Assembly: GCF_003946305.1 (NCBI RefSeq)
Contig: NZ_RHNS01000003.1
Location: 1-64,000, forward strand
Reading direction: 5' to 3'
Length of the DNA: 64,000 nt
DNA from: Lacticaseibacillus porcinae
Lineage (GTDB): Bacteria > Bacillota > Bacilli > Lactobacillales > Lactobacillaceae
Notes under the pieces: model-generated
Told to the model about the DNA's origin: nothing
The model's database searches: none
The model's input: the letters and a program-made list of their open reading frames with translations, nothing else
In this document: positions 56,619 through 64,000 of the stretch, one piece after another
Position numbering within the stretch: position 1 is the first letter of the stretch
Layout: each line of letters opens with the position of its first letter
Program-made: the position numbers and the translations under genes

Positions 56619-58345
56619 TAGGCTTCATCCCCCTCTCGAATTTGTGATTTGATGATTTCTTGATAGGTGGTATTGGAGGCTTTGAGTTCATCATGGGTGC
56701 CACGACCAACCATTTTACCATCGTCTAAAACCACGATGGTGTCAGCGTCTGCAACCGTGGAAACCCGCTGGCCAACGATGACTACCACACGTTTGGAGAT
56801 TTGTTCATCTTCACGCAACGCTTGGCGTAAGTTGGCATCAGTCTTGAAGTCCAATGCTGAGAATGAATCATCGAACACATAGATGCTGGCGTCTTTGACT
56901 AAGGCACGCGCAATCGCTAAACGTTGACGTTGACCACCAGAGAAGTTACCCCCACCTTGTTCAACGTGATAATCCAAACCTTCAGGATTTTCTTCGATGA
57001 AATCACGTGATTGGGCAATCTCCAAGGCATGCCAGATTTGATCATCAGTGGCATCAGGATTCCCATACTTCATGTTGTCGCGCACAGAACCAGAGAATAA
57101 AACAGCTTTTTGCGGCACGAAAGCAACTGCTTGATGCAACGTCTTTAAGTCGAGATCTTGTACTGGCGTCCCATTCACTTTCACGGCGCCTTTTTCGACG
57201 TCATAAAAACGCGGGATCAAGTTGATCATTGTGGTTTTACCAGAACCGGTACCACCGATGATTGCTAAAGTTTGACCAGCTTTCATATCGACATCGATGC
57301 CAGATAATGCCGGTTGTTCAGCACCGTGGTAGCGAAAGTCCACTTGGTCAAATTGTAAGCTTGGCGTATCGCCTAATGCTTTAGGATCTGCTGGCGAGTC
57401 GATGGGACTGGATTGATCTAAGACTTCGTTGATCCGCACTGCAGAAGCTTGCGCACGCGGGATGAACATTAAGATCATGGCTAACATCATGAAACTCATG
57501 AGAATCTGCATCGCGTAAGTCATAAAGGCGATCATGTTCCCAGTTTGCAACGCTTGTTGACCGATCAAATGACCGCCCCACCAAATAATCGCGATGTTAG
57601 TTCCTGACATGATCAACGTCATCACTGGCAATGCCAACGCCATGATGGTGTTAACCTTGACCGCGTTTTGGGTGTAGTCTTGGTTGGCCACATCAAACCG
57701 TTGTTGTTCAAAGTTATCTTGACGGAAAGCTCGGATGACACGCACACCAGTCAAACCTTCACGGAAAACCAAGTTGATCTTATCAGTTTTTTCCTGCATT
57801 TTGCGGAACAATGGCACCGCAAACTTCATTAAAATACCGACGAAAACCAACATGATCGGAATGACAACTAAGAAAATCATCGTCAAGGCATGGTCTTTTT
57901 GATAGGCTAAGAAACTCGCGCCCACTAACATGATCGGCGCCATGATCATCATCCGCAAGATCATCATCCAAGCATTTTGCAGCTGGGTGACATCGTTAGT
58001 GGTCCGGGTGATCAATGAACTGGTACCAATGGTGTCCATTTCGTCATGAGAGTAGTTTAAAACTTTTTTGTACACATCATGGCGAACATTTTGACCGAGT
58101 TTTTGGGAGGTGCGAGAAGCAAGGAATACGTTGCCAACCGCAGCCAAGATACTCAGTAAAGAAAACAAGATCATCTTGATCCCAGTTTGCCAGATGTAAT
58201 TAACATCCCCGTTGGCCACCCCATTGTTGACGATATCTGAGGTTAAATTCGGTAAGTATAAACTGGCGATGACTTGCACCACCATGAATAAGACTGCCCC
58301 GAGGACTGCCACTGCCGACATGCGGCCTTTGGCAAGTTTAATCAT
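56618..58345 (-). CDS. Heterodimeric ABC exporter, degenerate half (LmrC-like)
   Basis: A 575-residue TMD-NBD subunit. Walker A IGGTGSGKTTMI and signature FSGGQRQRLAIARAL are intact, but the Walker B carboxylate is Asp (YVFDDSFSALD instead of DEA) and the H-loop His is Gln (VIVGQRVSTVAD). This is the catalytically dead half expected in LmrCD-type pairs. The start at 58345 overlaps the tetR stop by 8 bases and follows AGGAGGAAGCAC. Confidence 0.93.
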   Translation of the reverse strand: MIKLAKGRMSAVAVLGAVLFMVVQVIASLYLPNLTSDIVNNGVANGDVNYIWQTGIKMILFSLLSILAAVGNVFLASRTSQKLGQNVRHDVYKKVLNYSHDEMDTIGTSSLITRTTNDVTQLQNAWMMILRMMIMAPIMLVGASFLAYQKDHALTMIFLVVIPIMLVFVGILMKFAVPLFRKMQEKTDKINLVFREGLTGVRVIRAFRQDNFEQQRFDVANQDYTQNAVKVNTIMALALPVMTLIMSGTNIAIIWWGGHLIGQQALQTGNMIAFMTYAMQILMSFMMLAMILMFIPRAQASAVRINEVLDQSSPIDSPADPKALGDTPSLQFDQVDFRYHGAEQPALSGIDVDMKAGQTLAIIGGTGSGKTTMINLIPRFYDVEKGAVKVNGTPVQDLDLKTLHQAVAFVPQKAVLFSGSVRDNMKYGNPDATDDQIWHALEIAQSRDFIEENPEGLDYHVEQGGGNFSGGQRQRLAIARALVKDASIYVFDDSFSALDFKTDANLRQALREDEQISKRVVVIVGQRVSTVADADTIVVLDDGKMVGRGTHDELKASNTTYQEIIKSQIREGDEA

Positions 58346-58985
58346 GTGCTTCCTCCTTTTTAACTGCGCCGTACTTTAGCCATTGAAGCAATTGTGCCAT
58401 GCGCTTCTTCAAGGCCAGAACTGAAGTTTCCTCGCCATCAGCTAAGTGATTATAGTAATAACCCATGGTTTGCATGAACAACCCTAAAACGAGGTGCACC
58501 AGCATGCGTACTTCTTCATCAGATTGTAGATCAAGTTGGGTGCGATCGATGTGCTCGACTAACAAATCAACCAGTTGGCCTTTGCCTTTCGGGTGATGCA
58601 TGCCAGGGCTGAGCTTAGCCGCAGCGTGAAAATCCATATACATAAAGACATTTCGGTAAAACGGTGCATATGGCCCATCGACTAACGCATCGATCGCCTT
58701 ATCAAATAAAATCGCCGCAGTGGCAAAAAAATCACCTTTTTGTTCGGTGATGGTTCGTTGCATCCAGCCTTCTGCATTTTCACGCATCCGGTCTAATAGG
58801 TAGAAGAAAATATCACTTTTATCTTCAAAATATTGATAGAAACTGCCTCGAGGAATGCCTGCATCTTTAATGATGTTTGAAATGCTGGCATCGGCAAACG
58901 GCGCACGGGTGAATTCTGCATAAGCAGCTTTGACTAAGCGCATCCGTTTTTCTTCAGGCAGTCGGAAAAATGTCGGTTTTGGCAT
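58338..58985 (-). CDS. TetR-family regulator of the ABC exporter
   Basis: A 215-residue repressor, first gene of the exporter operon. HTH region FTRAPFADASISNIIKDAGI followed by PRGSFYQYFEDKSDIFFYLL (about residues 22-61). ATG 58985 follows AAAGGAGTCGC. Two palindromes that overlap the promoter are probably its operators, so it would repress itself and the exporter until a drug or metabolite binds. Confidence 0.93.
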   Translation of the reverse strand: MPKPTFFRLPEEKRMRLVKAAYAEFTRAPFADASISNIIKDAGIPRGSFYQYFEDKSDIFFYLLDRMRENAEGWMQRTITEQKGDFFATAAILFDKAIDALVDGPYAPFYRNVFMYMDFHAAAKLSPGMHHPKGKGQLVDLLVEHIDRTQLDLQSDEEVRMLVHLVLGLFMQTMGYYYNHLADGEETSVLALKKRMAQLLQWLKYGAVKKEEAHD

Positions 58986-59014
58986 AAGCGACTCCTTTCT
59001 GACATTATGCTCAC

Positions 59015-59049
59015 AATAAAAGCGTTGATTTTGTAAAAACAATCAACGC
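59015..59049 (-). terminator. Terminator-like hairpin in the tetR leader
   Basis: On the minus strand GCGTTGATT (59049-59041) and AATCAACGC (59030-59022), followed by TTTTATTG. It lies between the promoter and the tetR start, so it may attenuate the operon. Confidence 0.5.
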
Positions 59050-59070
59050 CGTGAGTACACTCGCGGTTCA

Positions 59071-59098
59071 TGACAATCTGTCATGTGACAACTTGTCA
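59071..59098. promoter_or_regulatory. Twin TetR operators
   Basis: TGACAATCTGTCA (59071-59083) and TGACAACTTGTCA (59086-59098) are two 13-bp palindromes with identical arms, 15 bp centre to centre. The second touches the -10. They are the likely binding sites of the TetR protein. Confidence 0.75.
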
Positions 59099-59125
59099 TT
59101 ATACGCGGGTCATTTTAAATTGCAA
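59098..59125 (-). promoter_or_regulatory. Promoter of the tetR-ABC operon
   Basis: On the minus strand: -35 TTGCAA (59125-59120), 16-bp spacer, -10 TATAAT (59103-59098). Confidence 0.75.
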
Positions 59126-59173
59126 CAGTCTTTAGTCTGATTGGACTATTTTCTGTAAATGATTTCGGGTCAG

Positions 59174-59845
59174 CTACGCATCAGCTTTCGCGAGATCACT
59201 GGCAGTTGTCAGATTCACCCCGCGTACTTGCCAGGTGCCATCAGCGACATCAATACGCGTCACGCTGGCATTTTTCAATAAACTTGCTGGCAATTTCTCT
59301 GGTGCGAGTAAATCGACCATCGTACTTAAAAACACCCCGTGGGCCACCACCAAGACTTTGGCTGCTGTCGGTTGTGCCGCGACAATTTGTGCAAAACTGG
59401 TTTGCACCCGCAATCGCAATTCAGGTAAGGTTTCCGCTTGTTTGGTCGGATCCATTTTTTCAAAATTGCGAATTAATTGGGCAAACCGTTCACCACGGGT
59501 CCAAGCATGAGTCATGGTTTTCACGCCGTAACGCGCCACTGATGCCGAGATCAGTTGACTATTAGTGACGCCTTCTAAGCCGCCGAAATAATATTCCCGC
59601 AAGCCGGCGCGACGATGCAATTTCACCCCTGGGTGTTTTGCTAAAATGATTTCAGCAGTATCCACGGCGCGAATGCGATCAGAGCTATAAGCCGCATTAA
59701 ACGGCACATCAGCAAGCAATGTGGCAGTAGTTTGCGCTTGTTGGCGACCTTTTGGCGTCAATGGCATATCAGTGATCCCTTGTAATTGATTATTTTGATT
59801 CATTGGGGTTTCGCCATGGCGAACCAAATATAATTGAATAGTCAT
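59174..59845 (-). CDS. Histidine phosphatase (phosphoglycerate mutase-like)
   Basis: A 223-residue member of the histidine phosphatase superfamily. The phospho-acceptor His is in YLVRHGETPMNQ (about residues 6-17); the second His in VVAHGVFLSTM (about 175). It is likely a phosphatase on small phospho-metabolites rather than a glycolytic mutase, as the length and lack of paralogue context give no more. ATG 59845 follows GGAGGATATCTC; the longer in-frame ORF overlaps the divergent promoter. Confidence 0.9.
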   Translation of the reverse strand: MTIQLYLVRHGETPMNQNNQLQGITDMPLTPKGRQQAQTTATLLADVPFNAAYSSDRIRAVDTAEIILAKHPGVKLHRRAGLREYYFGGLEGVTNSQLISASVARYGVKTMTHAWTRGERFAQLIRNFEKMDPTKQAETLPELRLRVQTSFAQIVAAQPTAAKVLVVAHGVFLSTMVDLLAPEKLPASLLKNASVTRIDVADGTWQVRGVNLTTASDLAKADA

Positions 59846-59890
59846 GAGATATCCTCCATGGATTGAGAAATCGGTTTCATCAACTTGATT

Positions 59891-59919
59891 TTGTTCTCGC
59901 TTAATTTTCATGCTATCAT
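59891..59919 (+). promoter_or_regulatory. Promoter of the 59963-60455 pair
   Basis: -35 TTGTTC (59891-59896), 17-bp spacer ending TGC, -10 TATCAT (59914-59919), 44 bases before the start. Confidence 0.6.
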
Positions 59920-59962
59920 AAATGCGATAGTTCCCAAACAGACTAAAGTCGGAGGCCAAACT

Positions 59963-60283
59963 GTGAAAATTGCACCAATCTTATTAACTTATTTACACAC
60001 CCACCCTAGCGCCTATCAAATCGTCGCTCGCGGCTTACAAAATGTGGTGGCCTTCAGCTTACCTGATACGATCATCTTTCCTTATCAACATGACGTCTTT
60101 CCAGATGACCGCTTAGAAGCCACACGATTAGATGATGATTTCATTCCTGATCATCCAGAGTTGATCAATTGGTTGGCCCAACTGATCGATCCTGACGAAC
60201 CACCAATGCCACAAGAGCTGTGGCTAACGTTGAGTCACATCACTGAAGCGCAACATAACTTCATCGAGGTCAGCTTTGAATAA
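59963..60283 (+). CDS. Unknown acidic protein
   Basis: A 106-residue soluble protein I do not recognise. It is strongly acidic in the second half (PDDRLEATRLDDDFIPDHPE; IDPDEPPMPQELW). The start is GTG 59963, after GGAGGCCAAACT. The following small gene begins within its last codons, so the two are translationally coupled. Confidence 0.65.
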   Translation: MKIAPILLTYLHTHPSAYQIVARGLQNVVAFSLPDTIIFPYQHDVFPDDRLEATRLDDDFIPDHPELINWLAQLIDPDEPPMPQELWLTLSHITEAQHNFIEVSFE

Positions 60284-60455
60284 AGCGACACAAGCGATGT
60301 TGCAGCGAACGATTCAAGCCAGCATCCTCGCTTTTTTGTTTTGGATCGGTCAAAGTGTGATGGGATGGCCTTGGTTGTTGTATCTCAGCATTGCCACCTT
60401 AGTTTATGCCATCATCACCTTATTATATGCCTTATTCTTATGGCACCAACAATAA
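60276..60455 (+). CDS. Small membrane protein, coupled to upstream gene
   Basis: A 59-residue protein beginning NKATQAMLQRTIQASILAFL after the initiator, with two hydrophobic segments (SILAFLFWIGQSVMG, and LLYLSIATLVYAIITLLYAL) and short polar ends. The start is TTG 60276, 6 bases after GAGG, overlapping the upstream stop. A terminator begins at its stop. Function unknown; the pairing with the acidic protein suggests a joint role. Confidence 0.65.
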   Translation: MNKATQAMLQRTIQASILAFLFWIGQSVMGWPWLLYLSIATLVYAIITLLYALFLWHQQ

Positions 60456-60501
60456 AAAAGCCATTCATCTTGATTTTTACAATCAAAATGAATGGCTTTT
60501 C
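60455..60501. terminator. Bidirectional terminator
   Basis: GCCATTCAT and ATGAATGGC, with TTGATT/AATCAA inside, flanked by A and T runs. It serves the small gene (+) and the antiporter (-). Confidence 0.88.
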
Positions 60502-60502
60502 A

Positions 60503-62584
60503 TTATGCTTCTTCAGCGCTTAAGGCGGCTGCGGTTTCTGTATTATTGACGGCTTGGCTCAAGTGTTGTGCCAAATGGGCATCGATATACCCTTGAGTCA
60601 ATAATTCATGAATCGCCGCGCGCTCTGCCGCTAATGCGATCGCACGCAACTGTTGCAGTTGGCCTTCATATTGTGTCGACTTATGCGAGGCGACTGCTTT
60701 GACGCTGGCGATGCGATTGCGATATTGCACGATCAACGCGTAAATCACCTGACGATTGTACTGATGATGCCTTTGATCCGGACGTTTCAAATATGCGGAT
60801 AAATACTTCAACCCACCTTTAGCAAGATCTTTTTCCAAAGTAAGCTTGGCCAGATCTTTTTCACTATGAGTGCGATGACTACCAACCAAACGCTTCGAGG
60901 TTTGGATGAAGCTCAAACGCCACTTCGCCAGATGCATTCGTAACGTTTTATGACCACTGTGTTGCAACATTGAATCAATATCTGCCCGACGATTGACTAA
61001 ATGCCGTTTGACTTTGGCGTAAAGCCTAGGCTCTAAGGTTGCTTTTTGAGCCGCTAAAGTTTGGAGTTCACCGTCTAAGCCGATGCCACGTAAGATCAGT
61101 TCATCTTTAATGATCGGCGGAATGTCATCTTCTGAGGTATCGGCTTGAAGATCGACGCGGCGGATCAAGTTTTGATACTCAGTAATCAAATCTAGTGCTG
61201 GCTTTTGATTGCCTTCGCGACGTTCTGATTCAATGCGGCGTACTGCCATTTGATATAAGAAGCGCTGCGCTTGGGCCATAGTCAATGCGCGAGGGGCGTT
61301 TGCTTCCACTTCATCTTCATCAGTGGACACCGTAGAGCCGCGTAACGTGATCGGTGTCCGGCTTGCCGTTAACCATGGCAACCCGATCACAGCGACGACC
61401 AAACTTAAAATCACAAATCCAGCTGCAATAAACAACATGAGATGCCGTGCAGGAAAAGCACTGCCGTCTGCTAAGGTCAACGGCACTGCTAAGACCCCGA
61501 CTAAGGTGATGGCACCACGGACGCCTGACAAGCCTGATAATAACGCGGTTTTAAACCCCACTTGATCTTGATGCCCTAGGCGTTGATACCCCCACACCCA
61601 AGCGATCCGCAAACCAAGCACAACCAGATAGATCAATACGACGTCAAACAACGCTTGAAAAGTGTTCACATCACGAGCGGCGATCGTCGCATGCATCGCC
61701 ACTGGCAATTCAATCCCAAGGATCAAAAAAATGATCCCATTAAGCAAATACACCACAATATCCCAAGTGCGCTCCGTCACGATCCGCAATTCAGGTAAAG
61801 CTTGAACATAACGATTGCCACGGGCATTGTTTAACAAACCTGCAACCACCACAGCAATCACACCGGAAGCATGTAGGCCTTCATCGACTGCTAAGTAGAT
61901 CAACAATGGGGTCGTCAAATTCAAAACCGTATGCAAGATCACATCGTTGATGCCTTGGTGTAATAACCATACCCGCAAAGCATTAAGGACCAACATCATG
62001 ACCAACCCAGCGAGTGCCCCAACAATCGCGACAAAGAAGAAATCGCCTACTGCTCGCGTCGCCACAAAACTACCAGTGACAGTGGCGGCAATGCCGTATT
62101 TGAAACCGATCAACCCACTCGCATCATTGATCAAACTTTCGCCACTGACCAAATGCAAAATACTTTTCGGCAAATGGACACGCTGAGCGATCGACTGTAC
62201 AGCGATGGGATCTGTGGGGCTTAAAATCGCGGCTAACGCTAAGCTAGCAGGCAATGGTAACGCTGGGATCAGCCAGTGAATGAAGAAGCCGCCGATAAAT
62301 GTGGTCGCAAACACCAAGAAAATCGCATTGCCAATGATCGGTCCGCGCATCGCCCATAATTCACGTTTGGGAAAATGCCTACCATCATTAAACAGCAAAG
62401 GTGCAGTGAACACTAACATAAACCAATCGGTGTTCATCGCCACTTCAACATGAAAGCACAACGCCACCACGAGGCCTAAGGCAATTTGAATCAATGATAC
62501 TGGCACTGCGACGAGATAATGGCTGATCACATTTGAGGCGATCACCAATACCAATAACAAAATGATTGCTTCGATCAGATGCAT
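60503..62584 (-). CDS. CPA1-family Na+(K+)/H+ antiporter
   Basis: A 693-residue cation/proton antiporter. The N-terminal 400 or so residues are membrane (about 12 spans) with the ion-site motif SPTDPIAVQSIAQR (about residues 122-135) and GESLINDASGLIGFKYGIA (about 147-165). The C-terminal 270 residues are a cytosolic, helical, charged domain that often regulates such carriers. ATG 62584 follows AAAGGAGCCTGC. It helps pH or sodium balance; NhaP/NhaK-like, ion not certain. Confidence 0.92.
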   Translation of the reverse strand: MHLIEAIILLLVLVIASNVISHYLVAVPVSLIQIALGLVVALCFHVEVAMNTDWFMLVFTAPLLFNDGRHFPKRELWAMRGPIIGNAIFLVFATTFIGGFFIHWLIPALPLPASLALAAILSPTDPIAVQSIAQRVHLPKSILHLVSGESLINDASGLIGFKYGIAATVTGSFVATRAVGDFFFVAIVGALAGLVMMLVLNALRVWLLHQGINDVILHTVLNLTTPLLIYLAVDEGLHASGVIAVVVAGLLNNARGNRYVQALPELRIVTERTWDIVVYLLNGIIFLILGIELPVAMHATIAARDVNTFQALFDVVLIYLVVLGLRIAWVWGYQRLGHQDQVGFKTALLSGLSGVRGAITLVGVLAVPLTLADGSAFPARHLMLFIAAGFVILSLVVAVIGLPWLTASRTPITLRGSTVSTDEDEVEANAPRALTMAQAQRFLYQMAVRRIESERREGNQKPALDLITEYQNLIRRVDLQADTSEDDIPPIIKDELILRGIGLDGELQTLAAQKATLEPRLYAKVKRHLVNRRADIDSMLQHSGHKTLRMHLAKWRLSFIQTSKRLVGSHRTHSEKDLAKLTLEKDLAKGGLKYLSAYLKRPDQRHHQYNRQVIYALIVQYRNRIASVKAVASHKSTQYEGQLQQLRAIALAAERAAIHELLTQGYIDAHLAQHLSQAVNNTETAAALSAEEA

Positions 62585-62616
62585 TGCAGGCTCCTTTCCA
62601 ATCATTTTTTGTTTTC

Positions 62617-62644
62617 AGTATACCATTGCGACGCCAGTGTCCAA
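62617..62644 (-). promoter_or_regulatory. Promoter of the antiporter
   Basis: On the minus strand: -35 TTGGAC (62644-62639), 16-bp spacer, -10 TATACT (62622-62617), 33 bp before the start. It lies after the end hairpin of ncRNA C2, so the antiporter does not depend on C2 read-through. Confidence 0.7.
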
Positions 62645-62654
62645 ATTTTGAACA

Positions 62655-63005
62655 TACAAAATCCACGAAACTCAATTGAATTTCGTGGACCTTCGCAGTT
62701 CAACGATTTTTAAATTAGGGTTCGGTCTGCTCACTCACTCAAGGGATTTGGTCGATACCTCTATTACACTTACTGGCGCCGGTATCACCTTGCCAAATCA
62801 GCTTGCTTCCCGTGTCGCCACGAGGCGGATCATCCGTTGATGCCTGCCTAATCGCCATTGCGATCAGTATCGATACTGCAATGTCGTGAGACCAAACACT
62901 GATGATGCTGGTATTTGTGGATCTGTCTCACTCGGAAGACAAGCACTGCCGCTCGTCAAAAGGTCAACCGAAGCGCTTGGCCTAAGCGCTTCACCTCCCT
63001 GCCTA
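62655..63005 (-). ncRNA. Candidate structured RNA, family C copy C2
   Basis: About 350 nt on the minus strand between a promoter (63036-63008) and the hairpin TCCACGAAA / TTTCGTGGA (62689-62662) followed by TTTTG. Helices read by eye: GAAGCGCTT / AAGCGCTTC near the 5' end; GACGAG / CTTGTC around GGCAGTG; ATTGC / GCAAT with CAGTATCGATACTG inside; and CTCGTG-GCGA-CACGGG (62824-62809), a GNRA hairpin. It shares these parts with C1. No coding potential is seen. Confidence 0.65.
62658..62690 (-). terminator. End hairpin of C2
   Basis: On the minus strand TCCACGAAA (62689-62681) and TTTCGTGGA (62670-62662), then TTTTGT. The same arms close C1. Confidence 0.6.
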
Positions 63006-63007
63006 AA

Positions 63008-63036
63008 AAGATAGCATGTCCGTTGTTAAAATGCAA
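63008..63036 (-). promoter_or_regulatory. Promoter of ncRNA C2
   Basis: On the minus strand: -35 TTGCAT (63036-63031), 17-bp spacer ending in TGC, -10 TATCTT (63013-63008). The next base run would start the C2 transcript at about 63001. Confidence 0.65.
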
Positions 63037-63137
63037 GCGTTTTTTGAAATTGTTTCGTGTCCTGTCAATTTGCCTAAGACCTTTATATAGGAATTCTATT
63101 CGTTAATATAAATATTGGTATTTAATCCATTTGTCGA

Positions 63138-63166
63138 TAAAAATAACCAGTCAGAAACGACTGGTC
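63138..63166 (-). terminator. Terminator of murB
   Basis: On the minus strand ACCAGTC, loop GTTTCT, GACTGGT, then TATTTTTATC. Confidence 0.82.
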
Positions 63167-63172
63167 AATGGT

Positions 63173-64000
63173 TTACTTCACGTCTTCGCCGATGATCCGG
63201 ACTTCAGGTTCAAGTTGGACATCGAATTTCTCAGCGACAGTTTTTTGCACCAAGTGAATCATGTCTAAATAATCAGTTGCTGTTGCGCCGCCTAAATTCA
63301 CGATGAAGCCAGCGTGTTTGGTTGAAATCTGTGCGCCGCCAATGATGTGGCCTTGCAACCCAGCTTTTTGAATCATTGGTCCGACGAAATGGCCCACTGG
63401 ACGTTTAAACACCGATCCACAAGAAGGGTATTCCAACGGTTGCTTGGCAGCACGTTGGGCGTTTAAATTGTCCATTTGTTCACGGATCGCGATGGGATCC
63501 CCTGGTTTGAGGCCAAAAGTGGCACTCACGACGATATCACCAGTTGTTTGGACCAATGAATGGCGATAGGAAAAGCCCATGTCAGCATTGGAATAAGTTT
63601 TCAATTCACCAGCTTGGGTCAGCACTGTCGTCGATTGCAAACAGTCTTTGACTTCGCCACCATAAGCCCCAGCATTCATGAATACCGCACCGCCAACAGA
63701 ACCTGGGATCCCAGCTGCAAACTCCATGCCAGTCAAACCAGCTTGATAAGCGGCTTCTGTAGTGTCGATCAACCGCGCACCAGCGTCTGCTGTCACTGTG
63801 TTGCCGTGAGCTTCAATGTTTTTCATCGTAGTGAGGATGATCACTAAACCACGGATGCCACCATCTTTAACGATTAAGTTCGAGGCATTCCCGATAAAAG
63901 TCAGCGGTAAATTGTTGTCATTGGCATATGCCAGTAATTGTTGAATTTCAGCGATTGATTTTGGAAACGCTAATAAATCAGCGGGACCGCCAGTTTTCGT
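63173..64000 (-). CDS. murB: UDP-N-acetylenolpyruvoylglucosamine reductase (5' end cut by window)
   Basis: FAD enzyme that makes UDP-MurNAc, an early step of peptidoglycan synthesis. The reading frame is open to the right edge ([20 protein letters not shown] at the edge), so about 25 N-terminal residues are missing; 275 remain. FAD-site [17 protein letters not shown], catalytic [20 protein letters not shown], and SCGSVFKRP with the catalytic Ser are seen. The GTG at 63844 is internal, not the start. Confidence 0.96.
   Translation of the reverse strand, partial: TKTGGPADLLAFPKSIAEIQQLLAYANDNNLPLTFIGNASNLIVKDGGIRGLVIILTTMKNIEAHGNTVTADAGARLIDTTEAAYQAGLTGMEFAAGIPGSVGGAVFMNAGAYGGEVKDCLQSTTVLTQAGELKTYSNADMGFSYRHSLVQTTGDIVVSATFGLKPGDPIAIREQMDNLNAQRAAKQPLEYPSCGSVFKRPVGHFVGPMIQKAGLQGHIIGGAQISTKHAGFIVNLGGATATDYLDMIHLVQKTVAEKFDVQLEPEVRIIGEDVK

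Noticed and set aside
62655-63005. C2 as a cis-acting riboswitch for the antiporter
   Set aside because: The antiporter has its own good promoter after the C2 end hairpin, and C1 has no gene close downstream. Not fully excluded.

Overview
The window is low-to-mid GC Firmicute chromosome, most likely from a Lactobacillaceae member resembling Lacticaseibacillus. Evidence for this includes T-box leaders (Ser, Met), a sufCDSUB operon, an alsS-budA acetoin branch, L-lactate dehydrogenase, the rod-shape cluster ywzB/DUF1146-mbl-epuA-yidD-DUF2969-rodA, an atpBEFHAGDC operon and AGGAGG-type ribosome binding sites. There is no transposase, phage gene, CRISPR array or plasmid gene. It is mostly core chromosome with small accessory genes. 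Most genes lie on the minus strand.

Layout: the left edge holds the tandem promoters and leader of an rRNA operon that runs off the window. Next come serS with its T-box, a Crp-like regulator, and two divergent Mga/AtxA-type regulators facing a shared 0.5 kb intergenic region with a 17-bp palindrome. From 6 to 16 kb there are an orphan gene, a lysine-riboswitch-controlled permease, budA/alsS, two GNAT-like genes, rpmG, an XRE-TPR regulator, a DUF1694/DUF2785 pair and a small membrane protein. From 16.8 to 21.6 kb is the Suf Fe-S assembly operon. From 21.9 to 28.7 kb are LysR, GNAT, TetR and tag genes, then the methionine importer metQ-metQ-metN-metI behind a Met T-box. From 28.8 to 40.3 kb are rodA, the rod-shape genes and the F1Fo ATPase. 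From 41.4 to 47 kb is a translation and nucleotide operon (tdk-prfA-prmC-tsaC-glyA-upp), followed by murT and ldh. From 49.7 to 64 kb are a permease, manA, a serine hydrolase, a flavodoxin-like protein, a TetR-controlled heterodimeric ABC exporter, a phosphatase, small genes, a CPA1 antiporter and the 3' part of murB.

The most unusual content is between genes. Five long intergenic regions (16.2-16.8, 30.0-30.5, 32.6-33.8, 40.3-41.4 and 62.6-63.2 kb) carry three families of large folded sequences. Family A (about 270-330 bp, three copies) and family B (about 200 bp, two copies plus one half) are long imperfect palindromes whose arms differ in sequence between copies but keep pairing. Family C (about 360-390 nt, two copies, minus strand) looks like a free-standing structured RNA: it has promoter-like elements in front, a shared hairpin at the end, covarying helices and a GNRA-capped hairpin. 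I do not recognise any of the three as a named RNA or repeat class.

Other points of interest are a Tag DNA glycosylase lacking all four zinc ligands of the E. coli enzyme, a PrmC with NLPY instead of NPPY, murT without adjacent gatD, no murA in front of mbl, several small membrane proteins, and many TTG/GTG starts.
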